NCBI GenBank assembly: GCA_964625615.1
Contig: CAZVDU010000003.1
Span: 14,269-78,268, forward strand
From: M269 sp964625615
GTDB lineage: Bacteria > Pseudomonadota > Gammaproteobacteria > Enterobacterales > Alteromonadaceae
DNA length: 64,000 bases
Reading direction: 5' to 3'
In this document: positions 36,404 through 44,754 of the stretch, one piece after another
How the letters are laid out: each line of letters starts with the position of its first letter
Numbering within the stretch: position 1 is the stretch's first letter
The notes under the pieces: model-generated
Database searches by the model: none
What the model saw: only the letters and a program-made list of their open reading frames with translations
What the model was told of the DNA's origin: nothing
Position numbers and translations under genes: made by a program

Positions 36404-36631
36404 ATGAGCGAAACATGGTTACCAAGCCTACTAACCGACTCCCCACAGGAAGGCTATGAGTTAGCAATAAAACTATCAAGAATGGGCGTTAAATATACCC
36501 AACCTTCTGATGAAATAAGGCAAAAATTACGCCCCATTTACGGTGAAGATGCCAGTAATTTAATCGCTTCCTCACAGGTTATAGCAACGCACTTTCAAAC
36601 AATTTCAAACGCAAACAACTACTGGAAATAG
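36404..36631 (+). CDS. Small protein of unknown function, divergent from MarR gene
   Basis: I do not recognise this 75-residue protein (MSETWLPSLLTDSPQEGYEL to NANNYWK). It has a plausible AGAGAG ribosome site and directly faces the OhrR-like regulator across candidate operators, which supports expression. The C-terminal helix (SNLIASSQVIATHFQTISNA) is loosely like the end of carboxymuconolactone decarboxylase/AhpD-type proteins, so it might be a relic of a peroxidase-like gene. That resemblance is weak. Confidence 0.5.
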   Translation: MSETWLPSLLTDSPQEGYELAIKLSRMGVKYTQPSDEIRQKLRPIYGEDASNLIASSQVIATHFQTISNANNYWK

Positions 36632-36666
36632 AGTTATACCAATCTGTATTAAGAAGTGCTCACTCA

Positions 36667-36764
36667 GAGTATTTCAGGGACTGGAGATCAAGACGCATGA
36701 GCGAAGGAATGTCGGCCCACCTTTCAAGCTCATGCGACGAAGACATCCTGTTCCTGAAGCACTC
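36667..36764. repeat. Long imperfect hairpin element (about 98 nt)
   Basis: The left arm GAGTATTTCAGGGACTGG...CGCATGAGC (36667-36702) pairs with the right arm 36728-36764, which reads in complement GAGTGCTTCAGGAACAGG...CGCATGAGC. The inner 9 bp next to the loop are perfect, and further pairing (GAAGG with CCTTTC) extends towards a GTCGGCCCA apex. It lies in the 211 bp between the small ORF and the end of the MNIO operon. It could be a small non-autonomous mobile element or a structured RNA; as a terminator it lacks a T-tract. Confidence 0.6.
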
Positions 36765-36842
36765 CTGTGATGGGTTTCAAAAGCCTTTATAGTGAGTCTG
36801 AAAGATGGCGCTTTTTTACTATCCAGGTGAAAATATAGGCTC

Positions 36843-37673
36843 CTAGGACTTTCTAATAAAAAAGCCTAGTCTTAACCATTGCGCACGCACACCGTTTGGC
36901 TCGTGCCATAGCCTCGTTATTTCTTGCTGCGTTAACCCTTTATGACTATCAGCCGTTTTTTCAATTGCCAAGCTCACATTTTTTTGACTGATTAAGTTCG
37001 TTAACAACGACAACTGCATACTATTTAAAGCCACTAGCCTCGTTTTGTAGTCTTTTCGCACCATAGCTGTAATTGACACTCTACAATCAGGCAACGTAGG
37101 TTTCTTGCCATCTCTAACTGCACAGTAGTAGTCGGCAACAGGAAAGCCCGCCTTATGCACTTGTACACAGCGTTGTATGTGCAATTCACAATCATGAACC
37201 TCAGTTGTTGATCCGAGTATTCTCCCTTCATCGCCTTCAGCATCGAACATGGAGTAGGCCAAATATTCGAATGTTGCTAAATCCAACATAAAGTTCACCC
37301 ACAACTCTGGTTTCTCTCTATCGGGTCTAGTTTTATGTAAAAAGCTAGAAAATCGCCGCCCCAAGGCGTGTAAAGTGTAGCTATCAGATGGGAATTCAAA
37401 CAAATACTCTTGTGCCAAAGCATTAAATACTTCTTCCCCTAGGCAATAGCACAAGGCTGGGAATTGTTCTTTAAGGCATGCAAGGAGCCGTGAATAATAG
37501 CTATGTTGATAAACCGCTAAACACTGGTCTGGTGATAATGTGGGTGAAGCTAATACTCTCTGTGTCACGTCGATAAGGTCAACTTGTCGAGGAAACATCA
37601 ATGCTCGCTGCATCCAATGTTGAGTGTCATATAACCCATCAATACCTGATTTTATCTTTGTATTAGATTTCAC
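36843..37673 (-). CDS. DUF2063 protein, MNIO partner (BufC/HvfC-like)
   Basis: A 276-residue protein of the DUF2063 family, which accompanies DUF692 oxidases and helps them bind their peptide substrates. The N-terminal DUF2063 block is clear: LAVYQHSYYSRLLACLKEQF, then YCLGEEVFNALAQEYLFEFP and HALGRRFSSFL. The C-terminal half is less conserved and ends with a wHTH-like LTQQEITRLWHE. I chose GTG 37673, which overlaps the DUF692 stop by 11 bp; a TTG at 37721 would overlap more. It is the last gene of the three-gene operon. Confidence 0.85.
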   Translation of the reverse strand: MKSNTKIKSGIDGLYDTQHWMQRALMFPRQVDLIDVTQRVLASPTLSPDQCLAVYQHSYYSRLLACLKEQFPALCYCLGEEVFNALAQEYLFEFPSDSYTLHALGRRFSSFLHKTRPDREKPELWVNFMLDLATFEYLAYSMFDAEGDEGRILGSTTEVHDCELHIQRCVQVHKAGFPVADYYCAVRDGKKPTLPDCRVSITAMVRKDYKTRLVALNSMQLSLLTNLISQKNVSLAIEKTADSHKGLTQQEITRLWHEPNGVRAQWLRLGFFIRKS

Positions 37674-38625
37674 TTTCAGTCTCAATAACAGAATGTAGGA
37701 TATTAGGCACCAAGTGTTCAATAGGCGTGGAAACAGCTTGAGTTTCTCTATCAGGTATTGGCTCGTTCAAAGGCGACTCAATGTCATCAATATATTGTTT
37801 GGCTTTAAAAACCTCATCTTCACAGGCTTGTAGGCTTGGGATATTACTGTCCCATTCAAGACAAGTTGGCGCATGGTTGGATGCTTTCCATGCAACCTGG
37901 AATAATTCCCATACTTCCTTTCTTACTGGTCTATCATGTGTATCAATAATGTGGGTTTGGCAGTCTTCATGACCTGCTAGATGCATCTGAACAACACGAT
38001 CAAAAGGGAATTTTGCTAAATATGCTTTGGGATCTAATCCAGCGTTAAAAGCAGTGACAAATACATTATTCACATCGAGTAACAACCCACAATCTGTTTC
38101 CTCACACAAATACCTAATAAAATCCGGTTCATCAATAGTTGAATCGGCAAAACGCAGGTAGGTACTTGGGTTCTCCAAAACAATTTGACGTTCCAAGAAG
38201 TCTTGAACTGTCTTCACTCTCTCGGATATATGTCGCAAACTTTCTTCATTAAGGGGAACGGGTAATAGGTCATGGCTATTAACGCCCTGTATTCCCGTCC
38301 AACATAAATGATCACTTACCCATAGAGGCGGGATCTCTTTGATAAGAGCTTTAAGCTTGTGCAGGTAGTCAAAGTTCAACGGATCGGTACTACCAATTGA
38401 TAGCGACACACCGTGGAATGCTAATGGGTAGTTTTCCGCCACTTTCTTCAAGTCATATTTTGAGCGTCCACCAGAGTCCATATAGTTTTCAGAAATCACT
38501 TCAAACCAATTAACCCTGGCTTCACCCGCAAGCACTTGGGCAATATGGGGATACCGCAGCCCTAGTCCTAAACCCAAACTATTAGAGCTGCTAACATCAA
38601 TAGACTGAGGCTGTATCTCTCCCAC
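37663..38625 (-). CDS. DUF692 multinuclear non-heme iron oxidase (MNIO)
   Basis: A 320-residue TIM-barrel oxygenase of the DUF692/MNIO family, whose members use two or three iron ions to modify cysteines or other residues of ribosomal peptides. The metal and active-site residues are all present: E42 and E46 in FEVISENY, H71 in FHGVSLSIG, D105/H106 in SDHLCW, H118 in HDLLPVPL, E151 in LENPSTYL, D184 and N186 in LLLDVNNVFV, H215/H219 in MHLAGHE, D228/H230 in DTHDRPV and E257 in CLEWDS. The start is GTG, sharing its first G with the TAG stop of the upstream ferritin-like gene, so translation is coupled. It overlaps the DUF2063 partner downstream. The likely substrate is discussed in the findings. 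Confidence 0.93.
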   Translation of the reverse strand: MGEIQPQSIDVSSSNSLGLGLGLRYPHIAQVLAGEARVNWFEVISENYMDSGGRSKYDLKKVAENYPLAFHGVSLSIGSTDPLNFDYLHKLKALIKEIPPLWVSDHLCWTGIQGVNSHDLLPVPLNEESLRHISERVKTVQDFLERQIVLENPSTYLRFADSTIDEPDFIRYLCEETDCGLLLDVNNVFVTAFNAGLDPKAYLAKFPFDRVVQMHLAGHEDCQTHIIDTHDRPVRKEVWELFQVAWKASNHAPTCLEWDSNIPSLQACEDEVFKAKQYIDDIESPLNEPIPDRETQAVSTPIEHLVPNILHSVIETESEI

Positions 38626-40616
38626 TAACTGCAGCTTCCAGCACCACTCATACCACTAGAACCACAAGCGGTCACACAACCATTTTCAGAGAGAAACTCG
38701 TATGATGGGCCGACCATTTTAGCTTCGCCATCAATGAGTTGATACGCTTCTGCTGGAGGAGTTCCAAAGCCTTTACCTTCCTTACGCATGCGATCCTCAA
38801 ATGCTCTACGGGCCATTTGCCACACGCTAAACCCTTCTACCTTGTCTGCTGTCGCAAAACGTTCTGCGTTAATAGGGGTTGCGCAGGAGCCATGGCCTTT
38901 GCATGCATTTTCACCGGGTGAAAATTGTTCTGTTGAGGAGCCATATAAACCACATCCCCCCTGGTATTTGCAGTCGTTCAACGTATGGCAGGAGTGATTA
39001 ACGGCTGTGCTGCAATAACCTTGACCCGCACAATCATTTGAAAAGCTACCGTCATGCCGACCTTGATCTTTACAAGCATTTAACCCCATACATGCATGTT
39101 TGACTTCAACCGGTGTTACGTTTACACCCTCACCCAACATATCAATATCAGGCAGTTGACGAATAAGCTCAGGGATATTGTTACCAAGCAAAACCTGATA
39201 TTGATTCGTATAAGAATTAGAGGCCTTGGGCTCGCTTTCATTAAGTGAGCGTTCGTAGATAGTATCGATATAGGCTAATACATTTGATTTTGCTGTCCCG
39301 CCTTGAACAATATCAATATTTTCAAAGGTAGGCGCCATCACCAAACCACCAACACCCACTTCAAATTGACTCATAGCCGGAATGAGTTTGTCTAAAATCC
39401 AGATCATGGCTTTGTGCATACCCACATTAAACAGCTCAATTTGGGCAGTACCGCTAACTGTATAGGTAGCTTCGGTCATCAACAGCATGTATTGGTATAC
39501 GGCATTACATAAATTAGACAGCGTCTGCAATTGTTCCGGATATTCGCTAGTTCTCGGATTATCGGGATACTGCTTAGTGATAGCGTCTAATTCAGGCTCT
39601 GACCAAGGATCAGAAGCTTTACATGGCGGTTTAGGGTAAGGCGCTAAGGCTTCATGTTCTGGATCATAAGATGCCAATGTCGCCTGCAAAGACAAAAATT
39701 TATAGTAGTGAGATTTTTCGCTTTTAGATTGATCGTCTGTTTCCTGCTCTCGATAAGTATCTGGTTTGGCATACCCTTCGCCTTGATCACAAATTGTATC
39801 TATTGCCATTAGGGCCGTTTGCTTGTCAACAACTTTAATTAACTCTTTAGGACCAGCATGACTATCTCCACTATTCGGAAATACTGCGGCTCTGGCTGCT
39901 GAGCCTTTTTTCATTGGCACTGCGTGTTGGTCAAACTTTTCCGATGGGTAGATCGTGTCGATACAATTTTGGCTATAATAATCATCTGAGATCTGTTGAG
40001 CCTTTGGCCCCGTGAAGTCACTTTCAGTAATAAAAGACGTTGAAAGTAAGCAACGAATATAAGAATAAAAGTCACCTATGGTCACCCAGCCATCATCAAC
40101 TAACGGGTCATCTTCTGATTTAGGGTATTCAATTTCAAGAAAGCTCCATAAAGCACCAAATCCCAGCTTTTCAAGCTTAATAGCAATTGGCTTTCCATCG
40201 GGACCTGTAGGCTGATGATACGGTAAATTTGTTCCACCACCTGGGACTGATTCAAAATCAGGCGATTTTCCATAGACTTTTGGCCGTCCCCCAACGGCGA
40301 ACAAAAGATTACAAGCTAAAGATAAATGCAGCATTTCTTCTACTGCTACACTCATAATAATGCCACCAGCTTTGTTGGCAAAAAGCGCTAGCTGTTCCCG
40401 CCTTTTTTCTGACTTATCCAGCTCAGGTTGCCGATTAATGGAATAATAGGTGTAGAGGTAAATGGGTAGGGTGGCTAACTCGATTTCAACAGCTGTTTGC
40501 AGGTCTTTACGTAATTTTTGTAAGACTTGCTCACGATTGTAATTTTTTTCTAATTCATTAACTAAAGATTGTTCTTTGTCAGACAAAGGTGACACAGGAT
40601 CGGGTAATCCAGCCAT
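38625..40616 (-). CDS. Ferritin-like protein fused to a Cx5C cysteine-rich C-terminal domain
   Basis: A 663-residue protein with two parts. Residues about 30-195 form a ferritin-like helical domain related to the iminophenyl-pyruvate dimer synthase (VioB/RebD) N-domain family: LQTAVEIELATLPIYLYTYY and VAVEEMLHLSLACNLLFAVG carry the Glu and His ligands expected for a diiron centre; further helices lie at about 365-420. Residues 509-578 hold nine cysteines as C509-C515, C529-C535, C543-C549-C555 and C572-C578, every pair separated by five residues, in motifs such as ACMGLNACKDQG, CKYQGGCG and ACKGHGSC. A conserved-looking tail ends CGSSGMSGAGSCS. No signal peptide. AGGAGCTTAAA precedes the ATG. 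It is first in the operon with the MNIO and DUF2063 genes; function unknown, and the Cys region is the inferred modification target. Confidence 0.85.
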   Translation of the reverse strand: MAGLPDPVSPLSDKEQSLVNELEKNYNREQVLQKLRKDLQTAVEIELATLPIYLYTYYSINRQPELDKSEKRREQLALFANKAGGIIMSVAVEEMLHLSLACNLLFAVGGRPKVYGKSPDFESVPGGGTNLPYHQPTGPDGKPIAIKLEKLGFGALWSFLEIEYPKSEDDPLVDDGWVTIGDFYSYIRCLLSTSFITESDFTGPKAQQISDDYYSQNCIDTIYPSEKFDQHAVPMKKGSAARAAVFPNSGDSHAGPKELIKVVDKQTALMAIDTICDQGEGYAKPDTYREQETDDQSKSEKSHYYKFLSLQATLASYDPEHEALAPYPKPPCKASDPWSEPELDAITKQYPDNPRTSEYPEQLQTLSNLCNAVYQYMLLMTEATYTVSGTAQIELFNVGMHKAMIWILDKLIPAMSQFEVGVGGLVMAPTFENIDIVQGGTAKSNVLAYIDTIYERSLNESEPKASNSYTNQYQVLLGNNIPELIRQLPDIDMLGEGVNVTPVEVKHACMGLNACKDQGRHDGSFSNDCAGQGYCSTAVNHSCHTLNDCKYQGGCGLYGSSTEQFSPGENACKGHGSCATPINAERFATADKVEGFSVWQMARRAFEDRMRKEGKGFGTPPAEAYQLIDGEAKMVGPSYEFLSENGCVTACGSSGMSGAGSCS

Positions 40617-40972
40617 TTTAAGCTCCTAAGATGATGAGTAAAATATTATTTTTTCCAGCATACAAAGAAGCGTAGTCTATCTCTCGCCATTACGCATACA
40701 ATTATTACCACGGAATCTTTTCTAGCTTACAAACATCTGTTAGCAAAACCGACCTAACGAGAAAAACTGGAATATCTAATATAGAACTGTGTCACTGCGG
40801 CAACGAGTATATATGCGCATTTATTAAAAATAATCGATGTACTAGGCGTCACCCTGTACAATTTGTTAATAATTAACTGTATCGACGACGCCCAACACTG
40901 ATAAACTAGCGTTTTAATTTTAAGCCTTTTGCTTCAAGACACATTTCATTTTCTACAGGACCACTCTTTTCC
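40617..40972. other. Divergent promoter region between the MNIO operon and tex
   Basis: No gene in 356 bp. It must hold the promoters of both divergent units. The tex side is AT-rich (40820-40930). I saw no clear Fur box, copper-regulator palindrome or riboswitch by eye. Confidence 0.5.
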
Positions 40973-43288
40973 ATGATCATAGACAAAATTGCCAGCGAAC
41001 TTGGTGTTAAATCGTCACAAGTTCAAGCAGCTGTCACCTTACTTGATGACGGCGCGACCGTGCCTTTCATAGCACGCTATCGTAAAGAAGCAACCAATGG
41101 TTTAGATGATGCACAATTAAGGGATCTGTTCCAACGCTTAGGTTATTTGAGAGAACTAAGCGATCGTAAAAACGCTATTTTGAAGTCTATAAAAGAACAA
41201 GAGAAGCTGACACCAGAACTAGCCCAGATGATTCGCGATGTTGAAAGTAAAACTGAGCTTGAAGATTTATACCTGCCATTTAAGCCTAAGCGAGTGACCA
41301 AAGGTCAAATAGCCATAAAAAATGGCTTAGAACCTCTCGCTGATAAGTTGTTTAATGATCCGTCTCAAGATCCAGAAGTCACTGCCAAAGACTTTTTAAA
41401 CAACGATATTGCCGATGAAAAAGCAGCACTGGATGGTGCACGCTATATCTTAATGGAGCGTTTTGCCGAAGATGCCGCGTTAAAACAAAAGATACGCAAA
41501 CACTTGACAGACAACGCACATATACAGAGCACTGTCCTAGACGGAAAAGAAAAAGAAGCGGCGAAATACAGCGACTACTTCAATCACTCTGAATCGCTTA
41601 AGAAGATTAAATCTCACCGTGCTCTAGCCTTATTTAGGGGGCGCAATGAGACTTTATTGCAAGTCAGCATGAATGCTGACCCAAGCAATGAAGAAGGCGA
41701 TAGAAGCTCCTATTGTGAAAAAATCATTGCCGATCACGTTGGATTCACTCCGAAAAATAACCCGGCGGATGTATGGCTGAACACGGTTATTCAATGGACA
41801 TGGCGCGTTAAAATCCTATTACAGATGGAGAACGAGCTCTTCAGCTCTGTGAGGGAACAAGCCGAAGCTGAAGCAATAGACGTTTTTGCGAAGAACTTAA
41901 ATGACCTACTTATGGCCGCACCGGCGGGCGCTAAAGTAACGATGGGCCTCGATCCTGGATTGCGTACTGGCGTAAAAGTGGCTGTTGTTGATGAAACAGG
42001 GAAAGTACTGTCAACTAACACGATATTCCCTCATGCTCCTCAGAATGCCTGGGATAAATCTATACGCACCCTAGTCAATATATGCCAGCAATTCAAAGTG
42101 AAGCTGATCAGTATTGGTAACGGCACTGGTTCACGAGAGACAGACAAGCTAGTCACTGAACTGATGAAAGCCAACGCAGAGCTCAAACTCAGTAAGATTG
42201 TTGTCAGTGAAGCAGGTGCATCCGTCTATTCAGCATCTGAATTAGCATCCGCGGAGTTGCCTGGGATGGATGTTTCATTAAGAGGTGCAGTGTCTATCGC
42301 CCGGCGCTTGCAAGATCCGCTAGCTGAGTTAGTTAAAATTGAACCCAAAGCCATAGGCGTAGGCCAGTATCAACATGATGTGAGTCAAAGTCAGCTCGGC
42401 AAATCACTGGATGCAGTTATCGAAGATTGCGTTAACGCGGTCGGTGTTGATATAAACACCGCTTCGCCTGCACTACTTAGCCATGTTTCCGGTTTGAACA
42501 AAACATTGGCCAATAACATCGTACAGTTTCGAGATAAATCGGGTGCTTTCACCTCACGTAAACAGTTATTAGATATCGAGCGACTAGGCCCTAAAGCCTA
42601 TGAACAATGTGCGGGATTCTTGCGTATTCGTAACGGCGATAATCCACTCGATGCTTCCTCGGTCCATCCGGAATCTTATCAACTCGTTGAGACTATAAGC
42701 CTGAAAGCTGAAAAAGCCATGAATGATATTATTGGCAATACGGATTTATTGAGAAAACTCAAACCCGAAGAATTTACCAATGAGCAGTTTGGCTTACCAA
42801 CAATTAAAGATGTATTAAAAGAATTAGATAAGCCAGGTCGAGATCCTCGTCCTGAGTTCAAAACAGCGTCCTTCAAAGAAGGCGTGGAAACCATTAGTGA
42901 CCTTAAGCCAGGTATGATTCTAGAAGGTGTTGTTAGCAACGTCGCCAATTTTGGGGCATTTGTCGACGTAGGTGTTCATCAAGATGGCTTAGTCCATATT
43001 TCAGCGTTAACAGACAAGTTTGTGTCGGATCCCAGAGAAGTGGTTAAAGCAGGCGACATTGTTAAAGTGAAAGTGTTGGAAGTAGACGCCAACAGAAAGC
43101 GTATTTCGTTCACGATGAAACTGAAAGATGACATACCTCAGCAGTCTCAGAAACCTAAAAATATACATCAAAGAAAAGATAGAGGTAATAACGCTAATAA
43201 GCACGCTAACAAGGGGCAATCAACACCAGTGAATGCTGCGATGGGATCAGCTTTTGCAGATGCCTTCGCAAAAGCGAAGAAGAAATAA
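40973..43288 (+). CDS. tex: Tex RNA-binding transcription accessory protein
   Basis: A 771-residue cytosolic protein related to E. coli YhgF/Tex and eukaryotic Spt6. Domains in order: N-terminal helical region with FIARYRKEATNGLDDAQLR, YqgF/RNase H-like fold (about residues 320-445, MGLDPGLRTGVKVAVVDETG), helix-hairpin-helix motifs (about 480-560, VGVDINTASPALLSHVSGLN) and a C-terminal S1 RNA-binding domain (about 645-720, GMILEGVVSNVANFGAFVDV). The tail is Lys/Asn-rich. It is a single gene divergent from the MNIO operon. Confidence 0.95.
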   Translation: MIIDKIASELGVKSSQVQAAVTLLDDGATVPFIARYRKEATNGLDDAQLRDLFQRLGYLRELSDRKNAILKSIKEQEKLTPELAQMIRDVESKTELEDLYLPFKPKRVTKGQIAIKNGLEPLADKLFNDPSQDPEVTAKDFLNNDIADEKAALDGARYILMERFAEDAALKQKIRKHLTDNAHIQSTVLDGKEKEAAKYSDYFNHSESLKKIKSHRALALFRGRNETLLQVSMNADPSNEEGDRSSYCEKIIADHVGFTPKNNPADVWLNTVIQWTWRVKILLQMENELFSSVREQAEAEAIDVFAKNLNDLLMAAPAGAKVTMGLDPGLRTGVKVAVVDETGKVLSTNTIFPHAPQNAWDKSIRTLVNICQQFKVKLISIGNGTGSRETDKLVTELMKANAELKLSKIVVSEAGASVYSASELASAELPGMDVSLRGAVSIARRLQDPLAELVKIEPKAIGVGQYQHDVSQSQLGKSLDAVIEDCVNAVGVDINTASPALLSHVSGLNKTLANNIVQFRDKSGAFTSRKQLLDIERLGPKAYEQCAGFLRIRNGDNPLDASSVHPESYQLVETISLKAEKAMNDIIGNTDLLRKLKPEEFTNEQFGLPTIKDVLKELDKPGRDPRPEFKTASFKEGVETISDLKPGMILEGVVSNVANFGAFVDVGVHQDGLVHISALTDKFVSDPREVVKAGDIVKVKVLEVDANRKRISFTMKLKDDIPQQSQKPKNIHQRKDRGNNANKHANKGQSTPVNAAMGSAFADAFAKAKKK

Positions 43289-43319
43289 GTCAGGTTTAAT
43301 ATCAAACCAGTAAGGCAGG

Positions 43320-44306
43320 CTAAGCAGTTTGCCTAAAACCTTCAAGTTCTGGTTGAGTAGCTAGCGCATAAAAATCTGAAATACGCTGCGAGAATCGGTC
43401 AAAACGTTCTTCTCTCTGAGGTATCTGAGGGCCAACAAATGGCTCTGGTGATGCTGCTACTGATTGAGTTGGTGTGTCCAGAGAACGCGTCGGTGAACCA
43501 ATATCCGGCGTACTGTCCGCTATATTCGGTGGGTTCTGTTCAGCGCCTATAGAATCACCTGACTCCTCCGTTTGGCCAGTCACAGGGTTTGTTGCCTGTT
43601 CACCGACAGGCAATGTGCCGCCATCACCATTCAACGCTTCTGTACGCTCTTGAGCTATCTCAGCACGCGCTTCATTTGCACCCTGACGAGCTTCAGCAGC
43701 TACCCTAAAATCTTGAGGTGAAGGCTCTGCTGGAGCAAGCGCAGCAGCTTCGACTTGTTGGAATTTTCTTAGCGACTCTTCAGGTGTCTCTTCTTCTGAC
43801 ACATCAATGGATACTTCACCACCAACAGCATACTGTCGACCATCAGGGCCAGTTTCGAAGTCATAACTCGGGGCGCCAGCATATTGTCCACCGACAGCTG
43901 CATGCGCTTGTTCGTGTGCCCGAACCTCTCTGTCTCTCGCTTGTAGCTCCCTTATTTGTTGCTGCTCAGCTTGTTCTTGTTGTCTAGCTTCTGCTTCCTC
44001 GCGTCCAGCACTCTGATCTTGCGCGTTATCAGGGAAATTCTCTTCACTAGCGTTTAATGAAGCACTCGCATTCAATACCTGAGGTTGAATCTGGGGACGC
44101 TCGTATACTAAGAGCGTTGGTACTTGTGTAGCGGCGGCACGGGCACGTTCACCTTCCGAACCTATACTCCCTTCAGCTGCTGAGCTTTCGGCTTCTGTCG
44201 GTGCAGGAATAGTTTCTCTTAGCTGATTATCGCGACGAGCAGATTCAGTATTGAAAGCACCGACATTAACCGGGATTCCTGTAGGGATTGGCGCAATAAT
44301 ATTCAT
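43320..44306 (-). CDS. SprA-related putative metalloprotease (CJM1_0395 family)
   Basis: A 328-residue low-complexity, acidic protein. The core (about residues 110-180) is the conserved part of the SprA-related family: a Gln/Glu-rich helix, the zinc-protease-like motif HEQAH at 131-135, then YDFETGPDGRQYAVGGEVSIDVS. Flanking regions are rich in Ala, Glu, Gln and Pro and look disordered. No signal peptide is seen. It lies 11 bp downstream of a small flagellar-rod-like gene on the same strand, suggesting a pair. Activity has not been shown for the family as far as I know. Confidence 0.8.
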   Translation of the reverse strand: MNIIAPIPTGIPVNVGAFNTESARRDNQLRETIPAPTEAESSAAEGSIGSEGERARAAATQVPTLLVYERPQIQPQVLNASASLNASEENFPDNAQDQSAGREEAEARQQEQAEQQQIRELQARDREVRAHEQAHAAVGGQYAGAPSYDFETGPDGRQYAVGGEVSIDVSEEETPEESLRKFQQVEAAALAPAEPSPQDFRVAAEARQGANEARAEIAQERTEALNGDGGTLPVGEQATNPVTGQTEESGDSIGAEQNPPNIADSTPDIGSPTRSLDTPTQSVAASPEPFVGPQIPQREERFDRFSQRISDFYALATQPELEGFRQTA

Positions 44307-44317
44307 AAAAGGCGCGC

Positions 44318-44638
44318 CTAAACAATCTCGTTAATAAATCGGCCTAATGTTTCATCAACTCGGTCGATAACATTAGCAGAGGCTTGCGCATTGGTAAGAT
44401 TGAGTTGTAACGAAACTAGATTATCCGTCAAGCTGTCGCCGCCCGTTGGGAGGCTGCCTCGAGTGATATCAACTTGTTGGATAGCAGCATCTGATAAAAG
44501 CGTTAAGCGATCTCTGGGGGCAGTTGTTTGTTCAACAATATTAGTAGCCGCCTGCGTGATGCCATTAGACGCACTCTGAAGCCCAAAAGCTCCAGACAAT
44601 ATTGCTGAATTTATATTATTCTCAATACCAATCGGCAT
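44318..44638 (-). CDS. Small protein with flagellar-rod-like ends
   Basis: A 106-residue protein. The N-terminus GAFGLQSASNGITQAATNIV resembles the start of flagellar rod and hook proteins (usually GLxxASxxMxxxAxNIAN), and the C-terminus NLVSLQLNLTNAQASANVID followed by RVDETLGRFIN resembles their closing helix. The central region typical of FlgB, FlgC or FlgG is missing, so only the coiled-coil ends remain. It precedes the SprA-like gene. No other flagellar gene is in the window. The resemblance is by eye. Confidence 0.65.
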   Translation of the reverse strand: MPIGIENNINSAILSGAFGLQSASNGITQAATNIVEQTTAPRDRLTLLSDAAIQQVDITRGSLPTGGDSLTDNLVSLQLNLTNAQASANVIDRVDETLGRFINEIV

Positions 44639-44754
44639 AAACTATCCCCATTACCTCATGTATAATTATTAACCAAATTGAATAATATTGGTAGAGAATA
44701 CTTAGATTCGTTTAGGCCTAACCGTGAACAGATATAACTCCAAGTTATGGTGAA

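Noticed and set aside
36225..36479. 84-residue minus-strand frame upstream of the MarR gene
   Set aside because: It runs through the operator and promoter region, overlaps the regulator start and has a composition typical of AT-rich noncoding DNA.
43290..43312. GGTTT-AATATC-AAACC as a terminator after tex
   Set aside because: Only a 5-bp stem and no following T-tract.
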